Shown here piece after piece: positions 7,096 through 16,410 of a DNA stretch of 64,000 nucleotides. The notes under the pieces were generated by a model. It saw only the letters and a program-made list of their open reading frames with translations, did no database searches and was not told the DNA's origin. Within the stretch, counting starts at the first letter, position 1; each line of letters starts with the position of its first letter. Source of the stretch: Mycobacterium sp. DL99 (GTDB lineage: Bacteria > Actinomycetota > Actinomycetes > Mycobacteriales > Mycobacteriaceae); assembly GCF_004762045.1 (NCBI RefSeq), contig NZ_SJOM01000007.1, positions 1,204,026-1,268,025 on the forward strand. The letters run 5' to 3'. The translations under genes were made by a program, and so were the position numbers.

Positions 7096-8741
7096 ATCGC
7101 GGGGCCCAACAGGTCGTCGGCGTCCTTGATGACGTAGCCGTAGCCCTGCTCGGCCAGGAAGCGTTGCCGGTGGGCGGCGTACTCGGCGTCCAACGAATCG
7201 CGCGAGACCACGGAGTAGAACACCGCACCGCCGCCGCTGGCCTTGGGTCGCAACAGCCGGCCCAAACGCTGCGCCTCTTCCTGGCGGGAGCCGAAGGTGC
7301 CTGAAACCTGAACGGCGACAGACGCTTCCGGCAGGTCGATGGAGAAGTTCGCCACCTTGCTGACCACCAGCGTGGAGATCTCGCCGCGGCGGAACGCGTC
7401 GAACAGGGCCTCGCGTTCGGCGTTCTTCGTCGACCCCTGGATCACCGGGGCGTCCAGTTCCTGGCCCAGCTCCTCCAGCTGATCCAGGTAGGCGCCGATC
7501 ACCAGCGTCGGCTCGCCGGGGTGGCGTTCCAGGATCGAGCGCACCACCGCGATCTTGGTGTGCACTGTCGAGCACAGCTTGTAGCGTTCCTCGGGCTCGG
7601 CGGTGGCGTAGAGCATTCGCTCGTTGTCGGTCATCGTCACCCGCACCTCGACGCATTCCGCGGGGGCGATCCAGCCCTGGGCCTCGATGTCCTTCCAGGG
7701 CGCGTCGTAGCGCTTGGGCCCGATCAGTGAGAACACGTCACCCTCGCGGCCGTCCTCGCGGATCAGCGTCGCCGTCAGCCCCAGCCGCCGCCGGGACTGC
7801 AGATCGGCGGTCATCCGGAACACCGGGGCCGGCAGCAGATGAACCTCGTCGTAGATGATCAGCCCCCAGTCGCGGCTGTCGAACAGCTCCAGATGCTTGT
7901 ACTCGCCCTTGGTCCGGCGGGTGATCACCTGGTACGTCGCGATGGTGACCGGCCGGATCTCCTTCTTCTCGCCCGAGTACTCGCCGATCTCGTCCTCGGT
8001 CAGGGAGGTACGGGCCACCAGTTCGCGCTTCCACTGCCGTCCGGCCACGGTGTTGGTGACCAGGATCAGCGTCGTCGCGCCGGCCTTGGCCATCGCGGCC
8101 GCGCCGACCAGGGTTTTACCGGCGCCGCAGGGCAGCACCACCACGCCGGAGCCCCCGGCCCAGAACGAGTCGGTTGCCATCTGCTGGTAGTCGCGCAGTT
8201 CCCAGCCGTCCTGGGCCAGTTCGATCGGATGGGCCTCACCGTCGACGTAGCCGGCGAGGTCCTCGGCCGGCCAGCCGATCTTGAGCAGCATCTGCTTGAT
8301 GTGGCCGCGCTCGCTGTTGTGCACGATCACGGTGTCGTCGTCGATGCGCGCGCCCAGCATGGGGGCGATCTTCTTGTGTCGCAGCACCTCCGTGAGCACC
8401 GCGCGATCCAGGCTCACCAGGATCAGGCCGTGCACAGGACTCTTCACCAGCTGCAGGCGTCCGTAGCGGCCCATGGTGTCGACGATGTCGACCAGCAGCG
8501 GCTGCGGCACCGGGTAACGCGAGAAGCTGACCAGGGCATCGACCACCTGCTCGGCGTCGTGTCCGGCCGCGCGGGCGTTCCACAGCGCCAGTGGGGTGAT
8601 GCGGTAGGTGTGCACGTGCTCGGGGGCGCGTTCGAGTTCGGCGAACGGCGCGATGGCGGCGCGGGCCGCCCCGGCCTGCTCGTGGTCGACCTCGAGCAGC
8701 ACCGTTTTGTCGGACTGCACAATCAGCGGGCCGTCAGTCAT
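7092..8741 (-). CDS. ercc3: XPB-type DNA helicase (DNA repair)
   Basis: A 549-residue SF2 3'-to-5' helicase of the archaeal/bacterial XPB family. Order: N-terminal damage-recognition-like region (1-180), Walker A GAGKT at 206-210, DEVH box at 298-301, RED motif 328-330 (LIREDGREGD), then helicase C-terminal domain with QEEAQRLGRLLRP (motif VI). Very close to M. tuberculosis Rv0861c (542 aa), whose N-terminus begins MTDGPLIVQSDKTVLLEV; I therefore chose the ATG at 8741, although another ATG lies three codons upstream. It acts in nucleotide excision repair or strand-annealing reactions. Downstream of the helicase-associated gene on the same strand, the same pairing as in M. tuberculosis. Confidence 0.95.
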   Translation of the reverse strand: MTDGPLIVQSDKTVLLEVDHEQAGAARAAIAPFAELERAPEHVHTYRITPLALWNARAAGHDAEQVVDALVSFSRYPVPQPLLVDIVDTMGRYGRLQLVKSPVHGLILVSLDRAVLTEVLRHKKIAPMLGARIDDDTVIVHNSERGHIKQMLLKIGWPAEDLAGYVDGEAHPIELAQDGWELRDYQQMATDSFWAGGSGVVVLPCGAGKTLVGAAAMAKAGATTLILVTNTVAGRQWKRELVARTSLTEDEIGEYSGEKKEIRPVTIATYQVITRRTKGEYKHLELFDSRDWGLIIYDEVHLLPAPVFRMTADLQSRRRLGLTATLIREDGREGDVFSLIGPKRYDAPWKDIEAQGWIAPAECVEVRVTMTDNERMLYATAEPEERYKLCSTVHTKIAVVRSILERHPGEPTLVIGAYLDQLEELGQELDAPVIQGSTKNAEREALFDAFRRGEISTLVVSKVANFSIDLPEASVAVQVSGTFGSRQEEAQRLGRLLRPKASGGGAVFYSVVSRDSLDAEYAAHRQRFLAEQGYGYVIKDADDLLGPAI

Positions 8742-8855
8742 TTCGTCCATTATTCCGAATGGCTCGGCCCGGCCGCGCGCCGCGCAGCCCGCCGAGACTG
8801 AAGTGAGGGACAAGATCGGTGGTGATCATGTCCCTGAGAGCAGTCTCGATACCTG

Positions 8856-11114
8856 CTAATCGGAGTCCGCCGAGACCACGGACGTGACGCGATGAATGGC
8901 GAACTCGCGGACGCGTCCGGCGGCCGGATCGAACGCGGTCAGCTGGCCGCCGCGCACGTTGATGGGGGAGACCACCCGCTGGGTTGCCACCCCGGCGGGG
9001 TCGACGTAGCCGATCAGCACAGAGGTCTGGTTGATCGCGGCGTCCTGCAATTGGGTGATGGCCATCGCCGGGTCCAGGCGCACGCTGGCGAACGGTCCAG
9101 AGGCCACCTTGCGCAGCACCGCGACGATCGCGCCGAGGGTCTGGGCGGTCGGCGGGGTGGGCGGGCGGTAGATGCGGCGCCGGGTCGGTGCGACGACGCG
9201 CGCGCCACGGGCCCTGATGTCGACGACGGTGCCCGTGGAGTCCTCGGCAGCGGGTGCGAACCCGGCCTCACGCAGCACGGTGAGCACGTCGGCGATCGGT
9301 GCCTGCGACACCGCCACCGTCGGGGCCAGCAGTCGCAGCTCGAGGCGGTCGGTGCCCGGCGAGGCGATCGCCTGGGTCAGCAGCGCGGGATCTTCGCACC
9401 GCAGGAACGACGTGGCCATCCCGACGCGCAGCTGGCCGTGGCGGCGCGCTACGTCGTCGATGAGATACGTCAACCCTTGCGGCACCGGGGTTTTCGAGTG
9501 TTTCTCGAACAGGGCGTGCAACTCGCTGGCGGTCCGGCCGGCATCGAGTGCGCGCCGGATGGACGGTTCGCTGATCCGGTAGACCATCGCCGCGCCCGCC
9601 GATTCGACGGTGGCGACCTCGGCCAGGTGCTCGGCCAGATCCCGCTCCAGCGGGCCGGGCACGATCACCGTGAGATCGGCCTGCAGCAGGAAATGGTCGA
9701 GCGGTTTGGGCAGCACCTTGGCCATCGCGGCCAGCACGTCCTCGTCGGGGTCGCCGGCCAGCAGACCGCGGGCGGGCGTGCTGATCGCGCCGCGGCCCAC
9801 CATGCCCAGCGAATGAGCCTCGGCGAGCAGCCCGCTGACGGTGGCCGGCTGCAGACGCGCGGCCCAGCGGGGCCGTCGCCAGCCCATCGCCCGGGCGGCC
9901 TCGGCGCCGTCGACTCCGGTGCCCGGAGCCAGTTCGGCCAGCACGCTCAGCATCAGCCGGCGGTCCAGCGGAGCCGCGGTCGAGTACAGCGAATCCGACA
10001 GTGCGGCAAAGGGTTTGTTGTCCGGGCCGCGGCTGCCGATCAGGGCGGGCCGGGCCGGCAGGTCCAGCCATGTCGCGGCCAGCAGGTGCCAGCGCACGGC
10101 AGTGGGGGATTCGATGAACCGGTCCGCGGCCACCGTCGGTGCCCAGTAGGGCCCGGTCCCGTCACCCGGATCCGGATCGGGCATCCCCGCCGCGATCAGC
10201 CCCCCGCCCGCCGCCAGTTCCAGGAGAAGGCCGAGGCGCGGTTCCTCGACGCCGGTGGTCTTGGCCAACCGCTTGACGTCACGCACCCCGAGCCCGCCGT
10301 TGCGCAACTCGGGAACCGGTGTGCTGCCCAGGGTTTCGATGATCAGGTCGATCTCACGCAGCAGGTCGATGGCCGCACCGGCGGCCACCGCGTCCACATC
10401 GGCAGGCGTCGTCGACGTCGTCTGGAGTGCCGGCGTGGTCAACTCCACCGGGCCGGGTGCCTCGCCGCGCATCACCTGGCCGACGACCCGGGGCAGGATC
10501 ACCGTCTCGTCGTCGATCCGGCGCAACAGTCCGGCCTCCACGAGCCGCGGCACCGGCCGGTCGGGCGGGGTGTCGGGTGCCGCGTCGCGGGTGCGGCCCA
10601 TGGGCGACCCCTCCAGCAGCCGGGCCAGCAGATCGCTCTGGGCCTCGTCGAGCCCGCCGAGCAGTTCGGCGATCTCGTCGGCGCTGCGCTCGGAGGTCTC
10701 CACGGCGGCCTGGCCGACGAACCAGGGCAGGCCCGACGCCACCTCGGGCGCCACCCGGACGGCGGCCTCGCCCCACACCAGGGCCCGCTCGCGCAGGTCT
10801 TCCAGCGCGGCGGCCACGTCGCCGGAGCCGACGCGCTCACCCAACAGTTCGCTCACCTCGGACACCGGGACCGGGTGGGTGTCGGCGTGCAGGACCAGTA
10901 GTGCATCCAGGACGGCCAGCCGCAGGAAGTCCAGGGAATCGGTGGCAGCCTTGACCGACTGACGTGAGGTGGCGCGCGCGGCAAGCGCGGCAATCGTTCC
11001 CGGTGGCGGCTGGCTCAGGTCGGGCCGCAATTCCAGCAGGCGGATGAGGCCCTTGTCGTCGAGGTCGGACAGCCAGGCACCCAGCGGGAATCCGGGAGTC
11101 TGTGCGGCGGTCAT
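8856..11114 (-). CDS. helicase-associated protein, XPB/Ssl2-like, with WYL-like C-terminus
   Basis: A 752-residue protein matching Rv0862c. It lacks Walker A/B motifs. Around residues 480-590 is a helicase-C-terminal-like (Helicase_C_3) domain: LLQADLTVIVPGPLERDL, then VYRISEPSIRRALDAG. The last 65 residues (SVLIGYVDPAGVATQRVVSP, then GGQLTAFDPAAGRVREFAIHRV) look like a WYL ligand-binding domain. The N-terminal half is rich in winged-helix-like segments. The start at 11114 was chosen over an upstream in-frame ATG that would overlap the divergent gene. It is 114 bp upstream of xpb and probably supplies DNA or RNA handling for it (inference). Confidence 0.88.
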   Translation of the reverse strand: MTAAQTPGFPLGAWLSDLDDKGLIRLLELRPDLSQPPPGTIAALAARATSRQSVKAATDSLDFLRLAVLDALLVLHADTHPVPVSEVSELLGERVGSGDVAAALEDLRERALVWGEAAVRVAPEVASGLPWFVGQAAVETSERSADEIAELLGGLDEAQSDLLARLLEGSPMGRTRDAAPDTPPDRPVPRLVEAGLLRRIDDETVILPRVVGQVMRGEAPGPVELTTPALQTTSTTPADVDAVAAGAAIDLLREIDLIIETLGSTPVPELRNGGLGVRDVKRLAKTTGVEEPRLGLLLELAAGGGLIAAGMPDPDPGDGTGPYWAPTVAADRFIESPTAVRWHLLAATWLDLPARPALIGSRGPDNKPFAALSDSLYSTAAPLDRRLMLSVLAELAPGTGVDGAEAARAMGWRRPRWAARLQPATVSGLLAEAHSLGMVGRGAISTPARGLLAGDPDEDVLAAMAKVLPKPLDHFLLQADLTVIVPGPLERDLAEHLAEVATVESAGAAMVYRISEPSIRRALDAGRTASELHALFEKHSKTPVPQGLTYLIDDVARRHGQLRVGMATSFLRCEDPALLTQAIASPGTDRLELRLLAPTVAVSQAPIADVLTVLREAGFAPAAEDSTGTVVDIRARGARVVAPTRRRIYRPPTPPTAQTLGAIVAVLRKVASGPFASVRLDPAMAITQLQDAAINQTSVLIGYVDPAGVATQRVVSPINVRGGQLTAFDPAAGRVREFAIHRVTSVVSADSD

Positions 11115-11172
11115 ATCCTGACCAGCGTAAAGCAGCCCGCCGGTCTCGCCACCGGATGAGGAGCCTGCCACA

Positions 11173-11370
11173 ATGTGGGGCGTGGCTGACAACAAGAAGA
11201 ACCAATACGTCGACAACGGCTGGCCGGTGCTCTCCGACGGCGATGATCACGCCGTGAGTGAGCTCGCCACCGACCGCACCGGCGCACTGTCGCCGTTCGG
11301 CGATGTGACCTTTCCATTGCCGGCCGACGAGCTGCCCTTCATCCAGTCAGCAACTGTCGTCAACAGATAA
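11173..11370 (+). CDS. conserved small hypothetical protein (Rv0863-like)
   Basis: A 65-residue protein, rich in Asp, Pro and small residues, with no recognised domain. It begins at an ATG preceded by AGGAG 9 nt upstream; a GTG nine bases further in (11182) is the alternative. It ends in TAA 2 nt before the moaC start, so it is the first gene of the moaC-mog-moaE transcript. The position matches the small conserved gene Rv0863 of M. tuberculosis between the helicase genes and moaC2. Probably cytoplasmic; function unknown. Confidence 0.75.
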   Translation: MWGVADNKKNQYVDNGWPVLSDGDDHAVSELATDRTGALSPFGDVTFPLPADELPFIQSATVVNR

Positions 11371-11372
11371 TC

Positions 11373-11846
11373 GTGGGACTGTCGCACCTCGACGAGTCCG
11401 GCGCGGCACACATGGTCGACGTCGCGGCGAAGGGTGTCACCAAACGCACCGCGATAGCCGAGGGCATCGTGCACACCCGAGCGGATGTGGTGGCGCTCAT
11501 CGCCTCGGGCGGCCTGCCCAAGGGTGACGCCCTGGCGACCGCGCGGGTGGCCGGAATTCTGGCCGCCAAGCGGACCCCCGACCTGATACCGCTGTGCCAT
11601 CAGTTGGCGCTGACCGGCGTCGACGTGGACTTCGACGTGCGCGACGCCGCGGTGGCCATCACCGCCACCGTGCGCACCACCGACCGCACCGGGGTCGAGA
11701 TGGAAGCACTGACCGCGGTGAGCGTCGCCGCACTGACGCTGTACGACATGATCAAAGCTGTCGACCCTGCCGCCCGCATCGACGACATCAAGGTGATGCG
11801 CAAAGAAGGCGGTAAAACGGGATTGTGGGAAAGAAGTACTCAGTGA
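11373..11846 (+). CDS. moaC: cyclic pyranopterin monophosphate synthase MoaC
   Basis: A 157-residue enzyme that, with MoaA, converts GTP to cyclic pyranopterin monophosphate, the first step of molybdenum cofactor synthesis. Visible MoaC motifs: KRTAIAEG near 24-31, [10 protein letters not shown] at 71-80, [18 protein letters not shown], and [10 protein letters not shown] at 141-150 with the catalytic lysine region. GTG start. The stop overlaps the mog start in the frame GTGA. Full length for the family. Partner MoaA lies 3 kb downstream on the other strand. Confidence 0.96.
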   Translation: MGLSHLDESGAAHMVDVAAKGVTKRTAIAEGIVHTRADVVALIASGGLPKGDALATARVAGILAAKRTPDLIPLCHQLALTGVDVDFDVRDAAVAITATVRTTDRTGVEMEALTAVSVAALTLYDMIKAVDPAARIDDIKVMRKEGGKTGLWERSTQ

Positions 11847-12319
11847 CGCGTTCGGCCCGGGTCATCATCGCCTCCACCCGTGCCGCGGCAGGTGTGTACG
11901 ACGACCGGACCGGCCCTCTCATCGTCGGCTGGCTTTCCGATCGAGGCTATGACGTCACCGAGCAGATGGTGGTCGCGGACGGTCACGCCGTCGGCGACGC
12001 ATTGCGGGCCGCCCTGGCCGAGCGCGTCGACCTGATCATCACCTCTGGCGGTACCGGTATCTCACCGACCGACGCGACGCCGGAATCCACCGCGGCGGTG
12101 CTCGACTATCAGATCCCCGGGCTGGCCGATGCCATCCGGCGGGCCGGTGTGCACAAGGTGCCCACCGCGGTCCTGTCGCGCGGCATCTGCGGCGTCGCCG
12201 GACGCACCCTGATCATCAACCTGCCCGGCTCGCCGGGCGGGGTCAAAGATGGGCTGGGCGTGCTGGCCGGCGTGCTGGAACATGCCCTGGACCAACTGAG
12301 CGGCAAGGACCACCGATGA
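11843..12319 (+). CDS. mog: molybdopterin adenylyltransferase-like protein Mog/MoaB
   Basis: A 158-residue MogA/MoaB-family protein that adenylylates molybdopterin before molybdenum insertion. The signature [15 protein letters not shown] is at about residues 65-80 and [13 protein letters not shown] near 125-138. The start is the GTG overlapping the moaC stop; the protein then begins [11 protein letters not shown], like M. tuberculosis Mog (MSTRSARI). A GTG 18 bp further upstream is in frame but would overlap moaC more deeply. It ends in an ATGA overlap with a 12-codon mini-ORF that leads to moaE. Confidence 0.93.
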   Translation: MTRSARVIIASTRAAAGVYDDRTGPLIVGWLSDRGYDVTEQMVVADGHAVGDALRAALAERVDLIITSGGTGISPTDATPESTAAVLDYQIPGLADAIRRAGVHKVPTAVLSRGICGVAGRTLIINLPGSPGGVKDGLGVLAGVLEHALDQLSGKDHR

Positions 12320-12354
12320 GCGCCTGCGCGAAGAGGAGAAGGACCCGCCGGTGA
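12316..12354 (+). other. 12-codon mini-ORF bridging mog and moaE
   Basis: ATG at 12316 overlaps the mog stop (ATGA); reading continues for 12 codons ([12 protein letters not shown]) and stops at TGA 12352-12354, which overlaps the GTG start of moaE (GTGA). The mini-ORF contains the AGGAGAAGG that should serve moaE as Shine-Dalgarno sequence. It may simply be a chance frame, or may carry ribosomes across the 31-nt gap so that moaE is translationally coupled. There is no evidence that the peptide itself has a function. Confidence 0.3.
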
Positions 12355-12779
12355 GCGCAACCGTCATACGCGTCGAGCTGACCGACACACCGATCTCGCT
12401 GACCGAGTACGAGGCGCTGGTTGCCCATGAGGCGGCCGGAGCGGTGGTCGGGTTCTCCGGGGTCGTGCGTGATCACGACGGGGGCCGTTCGGTCACCCGG
12501 CTCGACTACTCCGCACACCCCAATGCCCTGCTGACCTTGCAAGAGGTTGCCGCCGAGGTGGCCGCGCAGGCGGCCGGGGTGCGGGCGATCGCGGTCAGCC
12601 ACCGCATCGGAACCCTGCACATAGGAGACGCCGCCCTGGTGGCCGCTGTGGCGGCGGACCATCGCAGGGCGGCGTTCGAAACCTGTGCCCGTCTCGTCGA
12701 CACCGTCAAAGAGCGGTTACCGGTGTGGAAGCACCAGTACTTCTCCGATGGCACCGACGAATGGGTCGGTTCGGCCTGA
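12351..12779 (+). CDS. moaE: molybdopterin synthase catalytic subunit MoaE
   Basis: A 142-residue MoaE, which with MoaD inserts two sulfurs into cyclic pyranopterin monophosphate to give molybdopterin. Motifs: [16 protein letters not shown] (31-46), the LDYSAHP strand, [13 protein letters not shown], and the C-terminal [16 protein letters not shown] with the catalytic lysine region. GTG start, SD AGGAG 14 nt upstream. This is the last gene of the plus-strand moa cluster; its partner MoaD lies at 14506-14769 on the other strand beyond rpfA. Confidence 0.95.
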   Translation: MSATVIRVELTDTPISLTEYEALVAHEAAGAVVGFSGVVRDHDGGRSVTRLDYSAHPNALLTLQEVAAEVAAQAAGVRAIAVSHRIGTLHIGDAALVAAVAADHRRAAFETCARLVDTVKERLPVWKHQYFSDGTDEWVGSA

Positions 12780-12835
12780 GCCGGTTGGAACCTCACAAAT
12801 CCCACTAGTCACGGCTGGGTGAGCGAGTGTCGTTG

Positions 12836-13129
12836 TGCCCGGCTGTTAGCGACTTTTCAGCGACAAACGCCACACACTTACCGTGGGCACCATTGGTCGC
12901 AGAGCCAGTCACTACTGGCATCACTTCAGGCTGTTTCAGCCTCATCTGCAACACAATTTCGGTTGCCCGGCTATGAGCGACAGAGTCGCTGACAGCCGGG
13001 CACTGGACTGATGCGGCTGTTGAGACCCCAGAGCCCGGAAGTGTCACATGTGATCAGTCTCAGCGTGACTACCGAGGTCGCTGGTGCGGAAGTGGCGATT
13101 GTCGCTGAAAAGTCGCTAACAGGCGGGCA
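12836..13129. repeat. 294-bp hairpin-rich inverted-repeat element (MITE-like)
   Basis: Terminal inverted repeats of 38 bp lie at 12836-12873 and 13092-13129 with only two mismatches; both contain TTAGCGACTTTTCAGCGAC. Inside are an imperfect 17-bp hairpin with a 3-nt loop (12965-12981/12985-13001), whose arms start with the same GCCCGGCT as the outer ends, and small perfect hairpins at 12904-12919, 12928-12942 and a 10-bp palindrome at 13044-13053. No convincing gene lies inside. It occupies the gap between the convergent moaE and rpfA genes. No target-site duplication is obvious. Best reading: a non-autonomous transposon (MITE) or a structured terminator/RNA element. Confidence 0.65.
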
Positions 13130-13203
13130 GATCGGCTAGGCATTCTTCAGCCGGTACCGCTGAGGCGGATGTGACTCATGACCGCCGACCGGCGACAGAC
13201 AGC

Positions 13204-13241
13204 AGCCGCGAACCGCGGCACTAACGGCACGGTTCGCGGCT
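13204..13241 (-). terminator. hairpin downstream of rpfA
   Basis: Perfect 12-bp arms (13204-13215 and 13230-13241, AGCCGCGAACCG and its complement) around a 14-nt loop, 16 bp beyond the rpfA stop codon. There is no U-tract, as is common for mycobacterial terminators. A short GACTCT direct repeat (three units) lies between stop codon and hairpin. Confidence 0.6.
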
Positions 13242-13256
13242 GAGTCAGAGTCAGAG

Positions 13257-14489
<1,233 letters not shown>

Positions 14490-14505
14490 TGTGATGCAAA
14501 TCACG
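14490..14505. promoter_or_regulatory. CRP/cAMP receptor protein-like binding site
   Basis: TGTGATGCAAATCACG matches the mycobacterial CRP consensus TGTGA-N6-TCACA at 9 of 10 positions. It abuts the moaD stop codon and lies upstream of the rpfA leader. In M. tuberculosis rpfA is a known direct target of CRP (Rv3676), so this is likely the orthologous site, linking rpfA to cAMP as well as to c-di-AMP. Confidence 0.7.
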
Positions 14506-14769
14506 TTAGCCGCCGGCGAAGGGGGGTAACACATCGATGGTCTGAGGCGTTGATACCGGCTTGTCCATGTCGCGGACGGCCATCCCGTCCGACAGGTATG
14601 AGCAGCGCTTTAGTACGCGCGCAAGCTCCGCGTCGCGACCGCTGAGGTGCTCGACGAGCGTCGCGATCGTGGAATCTTTTGCCAAATCTAACGTTTCCGT
14701 ATCAACTCCGGCCGCGGCGGCGGCAGCGGCGAAATAACGGACCGTCACGGCCACGGTGTGCTCCGTCAT
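14506..14769 (-). CDS. moaD: molybdopterin synthase sulfur carrier MoaD
   Basis: An 87-residue ubiquitin-fold sulfur carrier. It ends in the required Gly-Gly (PPFAGG), which is thiocarboxylated and donates sulfur in molybdopterin synthase together with MoaE. The N-terminus VAVTVRYFAAAAAAAGV and the KRCSYLSDG segment are typical of MoaD2. The ATG directly follows the moaA TAG stop with no gap, so the two are co-translated. The stop TAA is adjacent to the CRP-like site of rpfA. Confidence 0.94.
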   Translation of the reverse strand: MTEHTVAVTVRYFAAAAAAAGVDTETLDLAKDSTIATLVEHLSGRDAELARVLKRCSYLSDGMAVRDMDKPVSTPQTIDVLPPFAGG

Positions 14770-15858
14770 CTAGCCGCCGATCGCGCTCATCGGCCGTACG
14801 GGCTGCACGAAATCCGGGTCGTTGATCCCGTGTCCCGCGGGCTTTGCCCACATCGCCGTCCGCCAGACCGCTTCGATGGCGGCGTCGTCGGCGCCGCCGC
14901 GCAGCAGCGTGCGCAGGTCGCTCTCCTCGGTGGAGAACAGGCAGCTGCGGATCTGGCCGTCGGCCGTCAGCCTGCTGCGGTCGCAGTCTGAACAGAACGC
15001 GTGGGACACCGAGGCGATCACTCCGACGGTGCCCGCTGGATGATCAGCGCTCGCGCCGACCTGCCAGAGCTCGGCCGGCGCCGAGCCGCGGGGTCTCGGA
15101 TCGGGCCGCAGGTCGAAATGGCGGCCCAGGGTGCCCAGGATGGCCTCGGCGTCGATCACCGTGCCGCGCTGCCAGGTGTGTCCGGCGTCCAGCGGCATCT
15201 GCTCGATGATCCGCAGCTGGTATCCGTGATCCAGGCAGTAGCCCAACAGGTCCACCACGTCGTCAAGACCCGAAACCGGGTCGAGCACCGCGTTGACCTT
15301 CACCGGCTCCAGCCCGGCCGCCTTGGCGGCCGCCAGGCCGTCGAGCACGTCGGCCAGCCGGTCCCGGCGCGTGATCCGGGCGAAGTGGGTGGCGTCGACG
15401 CTGTCCAGTGACACGTTGATCCGGTCCAGCCCGGCCTGTTTGAGTCCCGCGGCACGCCGGGCCAGCCCGATGCCGTTGGTGGTCAGGGTGATCTCCGGGC
15501 GCGGGTGCAGTGCCGCTGCGGCGGCCACCACATCCTCTAGGTGGCGCGTGACCAACGGCTCGCCGCCGGTGAACCGCACGCTGGTGATGCCGAGCCGGGT
15601 GACGGCGATGCGCAACAAACGGCTCAGTTCGTCGGCGCTCAGCAGCGCCTCGCCGGGCAGCCAGTCCAGACCCTCGGCGGGCATGCAGTAGGTACATCGC
15701 AGATTGCACTTGTCGGTCAGTGACACCCGAAGGTCGGTGGCGACGCGGCCGTAGGTGTCGATCAGCGGGCCACTTGTCGGGGCCGGATCGAGCGATGCGC
15801 CGATGGCCGGTCCGCCGGATCGATGCACCGTGGGCAACCCGAGTGGAGTCAGCGTCAT
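14770..15858 (-). CDS. moaA: GTP 3',8-cyclase MoaA
   Basis: A 362-residue radical SAM enzyme that rearranges GTP with MoaC to cyclic pyranopterin monophosphate. The N-terminal 4Fe-4S motif CNLRCTYC supplies Cys51, Cys55 and Cys58; the C-terminal cluster cysteines are in FCSDCDRSRLT and IRSCLF; the protein ends in the essential Gly-Gly (MSAIGG). The start was set at the ATG overlapping the stop of the membrane protein gene (ATGA at 15855-15858), not the longer frame that runs back across that gene. Corresponds to MoaA2 of M. tuberculosis (Rv0869c). Confidence 0.96.
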   Translation of the reverse strand: MTLTPLGLPTVHRSGGPAIGASLDPAPTSGPLIDTYGRVATDLRVSLTDKCNLRCTYCMPAEGLDWLPGEALLSADELSRLLRIAVTRLGITSVRFTGGEPLVTRHLEDVVAAAAALHPRPEITLTTNGIGLARRAAGLKQAGLDRINVSLDSVDATHFARITRRDRLADVLDGLAAAKAAGLEPVKVNAVLDPVSGLDDVVDLLGYCLDHGYQLRIIEQMPLDAGHTWQRGTVIDAEAILGTLGRHFDLRPDPRPRGSAPAELWQVGASADHPAGTVGVIASVSHAFCSDCDRSRLTADGQIRSCLFSTEESDLRTLLRGGADDAAIEAVWRTAMWAKPAGHGINDPDFVQPVRPMSAIGG

Positions 15859-16247
15859 GCCGCGGCCTTCAGCGAGTCGACCGGGACGATCTCCTTGCCC
15901 AAGGGAACCAGCGAGACCGGGATCATCTTGAGATCGGCCAGCGCCAACGGGATTCCGATGATGGTGACCGCCATGGCCACCGCGCTCACCAGGTGGCCCA
16001 ACGCCAGCCACCAGCCGAACAAGACGATCCAGATGATGTTGCCGACCAGGGCGCCGGGCCTGGTACCGGGCTTGTCCACGATCGTGCGGCCGAACGGCCA
16101 CAGGGCGTAGGAGGCGATACGAAGCGAGGCGAACCCGAACGGGATCGTGATGATCAGGACGAAACAGATGAGCGCTGCCAGCAGGTATCCCAGCGCCAAC
16201 CACAGGCCGCCGAAGATCAACCAGATGATGTTCAGTATCACTCGCAT
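15855..16247 (-). CDS. YccF-family inner-membrane protein
   Basis: A 130-residue membrane protein of the YccF (DUF307) family: two repeats of a hydrophobic hairpin, NIIWLIFGGLWLALGYL near residue 6 and NIIWIVLFGWWLALGHL near residue 69, each followed by an ITIPFG or TIIGIPLA segment. Probably four membrane-spanning or re-entrant segments. Function unknown. It is the first gene of the minus-strand yccF-moaA-moaD transcript and overlaps moaA by 4 nt. Confidence 0.88.
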   Translation of the reverse strand: MRVILNIIWLIFGGLWLALGYLLAALICFVLIITIPFGFASLRIASYALWPFGRTIVDKPGTRPGALVGNIIWIVLFGWWLALGHLVSAVAMAVTIIGIPLALADLKMIPVSLVPLGKEIVPVDSLKAAA

Positions 16248-16337
16248 TACCGGCGCATCTCTCTTCCAGAGGTGCTTGCAAGCCTACCGAGTAATAGGGG
16301 TGAAGCACCCAGCCAGGGCCGAGTAAGATCTCTCCAT

Positions 16338-16362
16338 CGCGTCCCGGCGCTGACGGGACGCG
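16338..16362. promoter_or_regulatory. 9-bp hairpin in the yccF-cspB divergent region
   Basis: CGCGTCCCG and its complement (16338-16346/16354-16362) flank a 7-nt loop, 48 bp before the cspB GTG. It may form a structure in the cspB 5' untranslated RNA or be a protein site. The 163-bp region must hold the promoters of both genes; TAGTTATGAC at 16381-16390 is a possible -10 for cspB. Confidence 0.35.
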
Positions 16363-16410
16363 AACTTTATGTGTGTACGTAGTTATGACAAGACGAGCGG
16401 GTGAGTAGCA

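Noticed and set aside
8892..10901. 669-codon open frame on the plus strand, opposite the helicase-associated gene
   Set aside because: Antisense to a well-supported gene; composition is that of a GC-rich shadow frame (Arg, Gly, His repeats), with no domain and no Shine-Dalgarno sequence.
12805..13047. 80-codon minus-strand ORF inside the inverted-repeat element
   Set aside because: No Shine-Dalgarno sequence and no family; it reads straight through several hairpins, so it is more likely non-coding.
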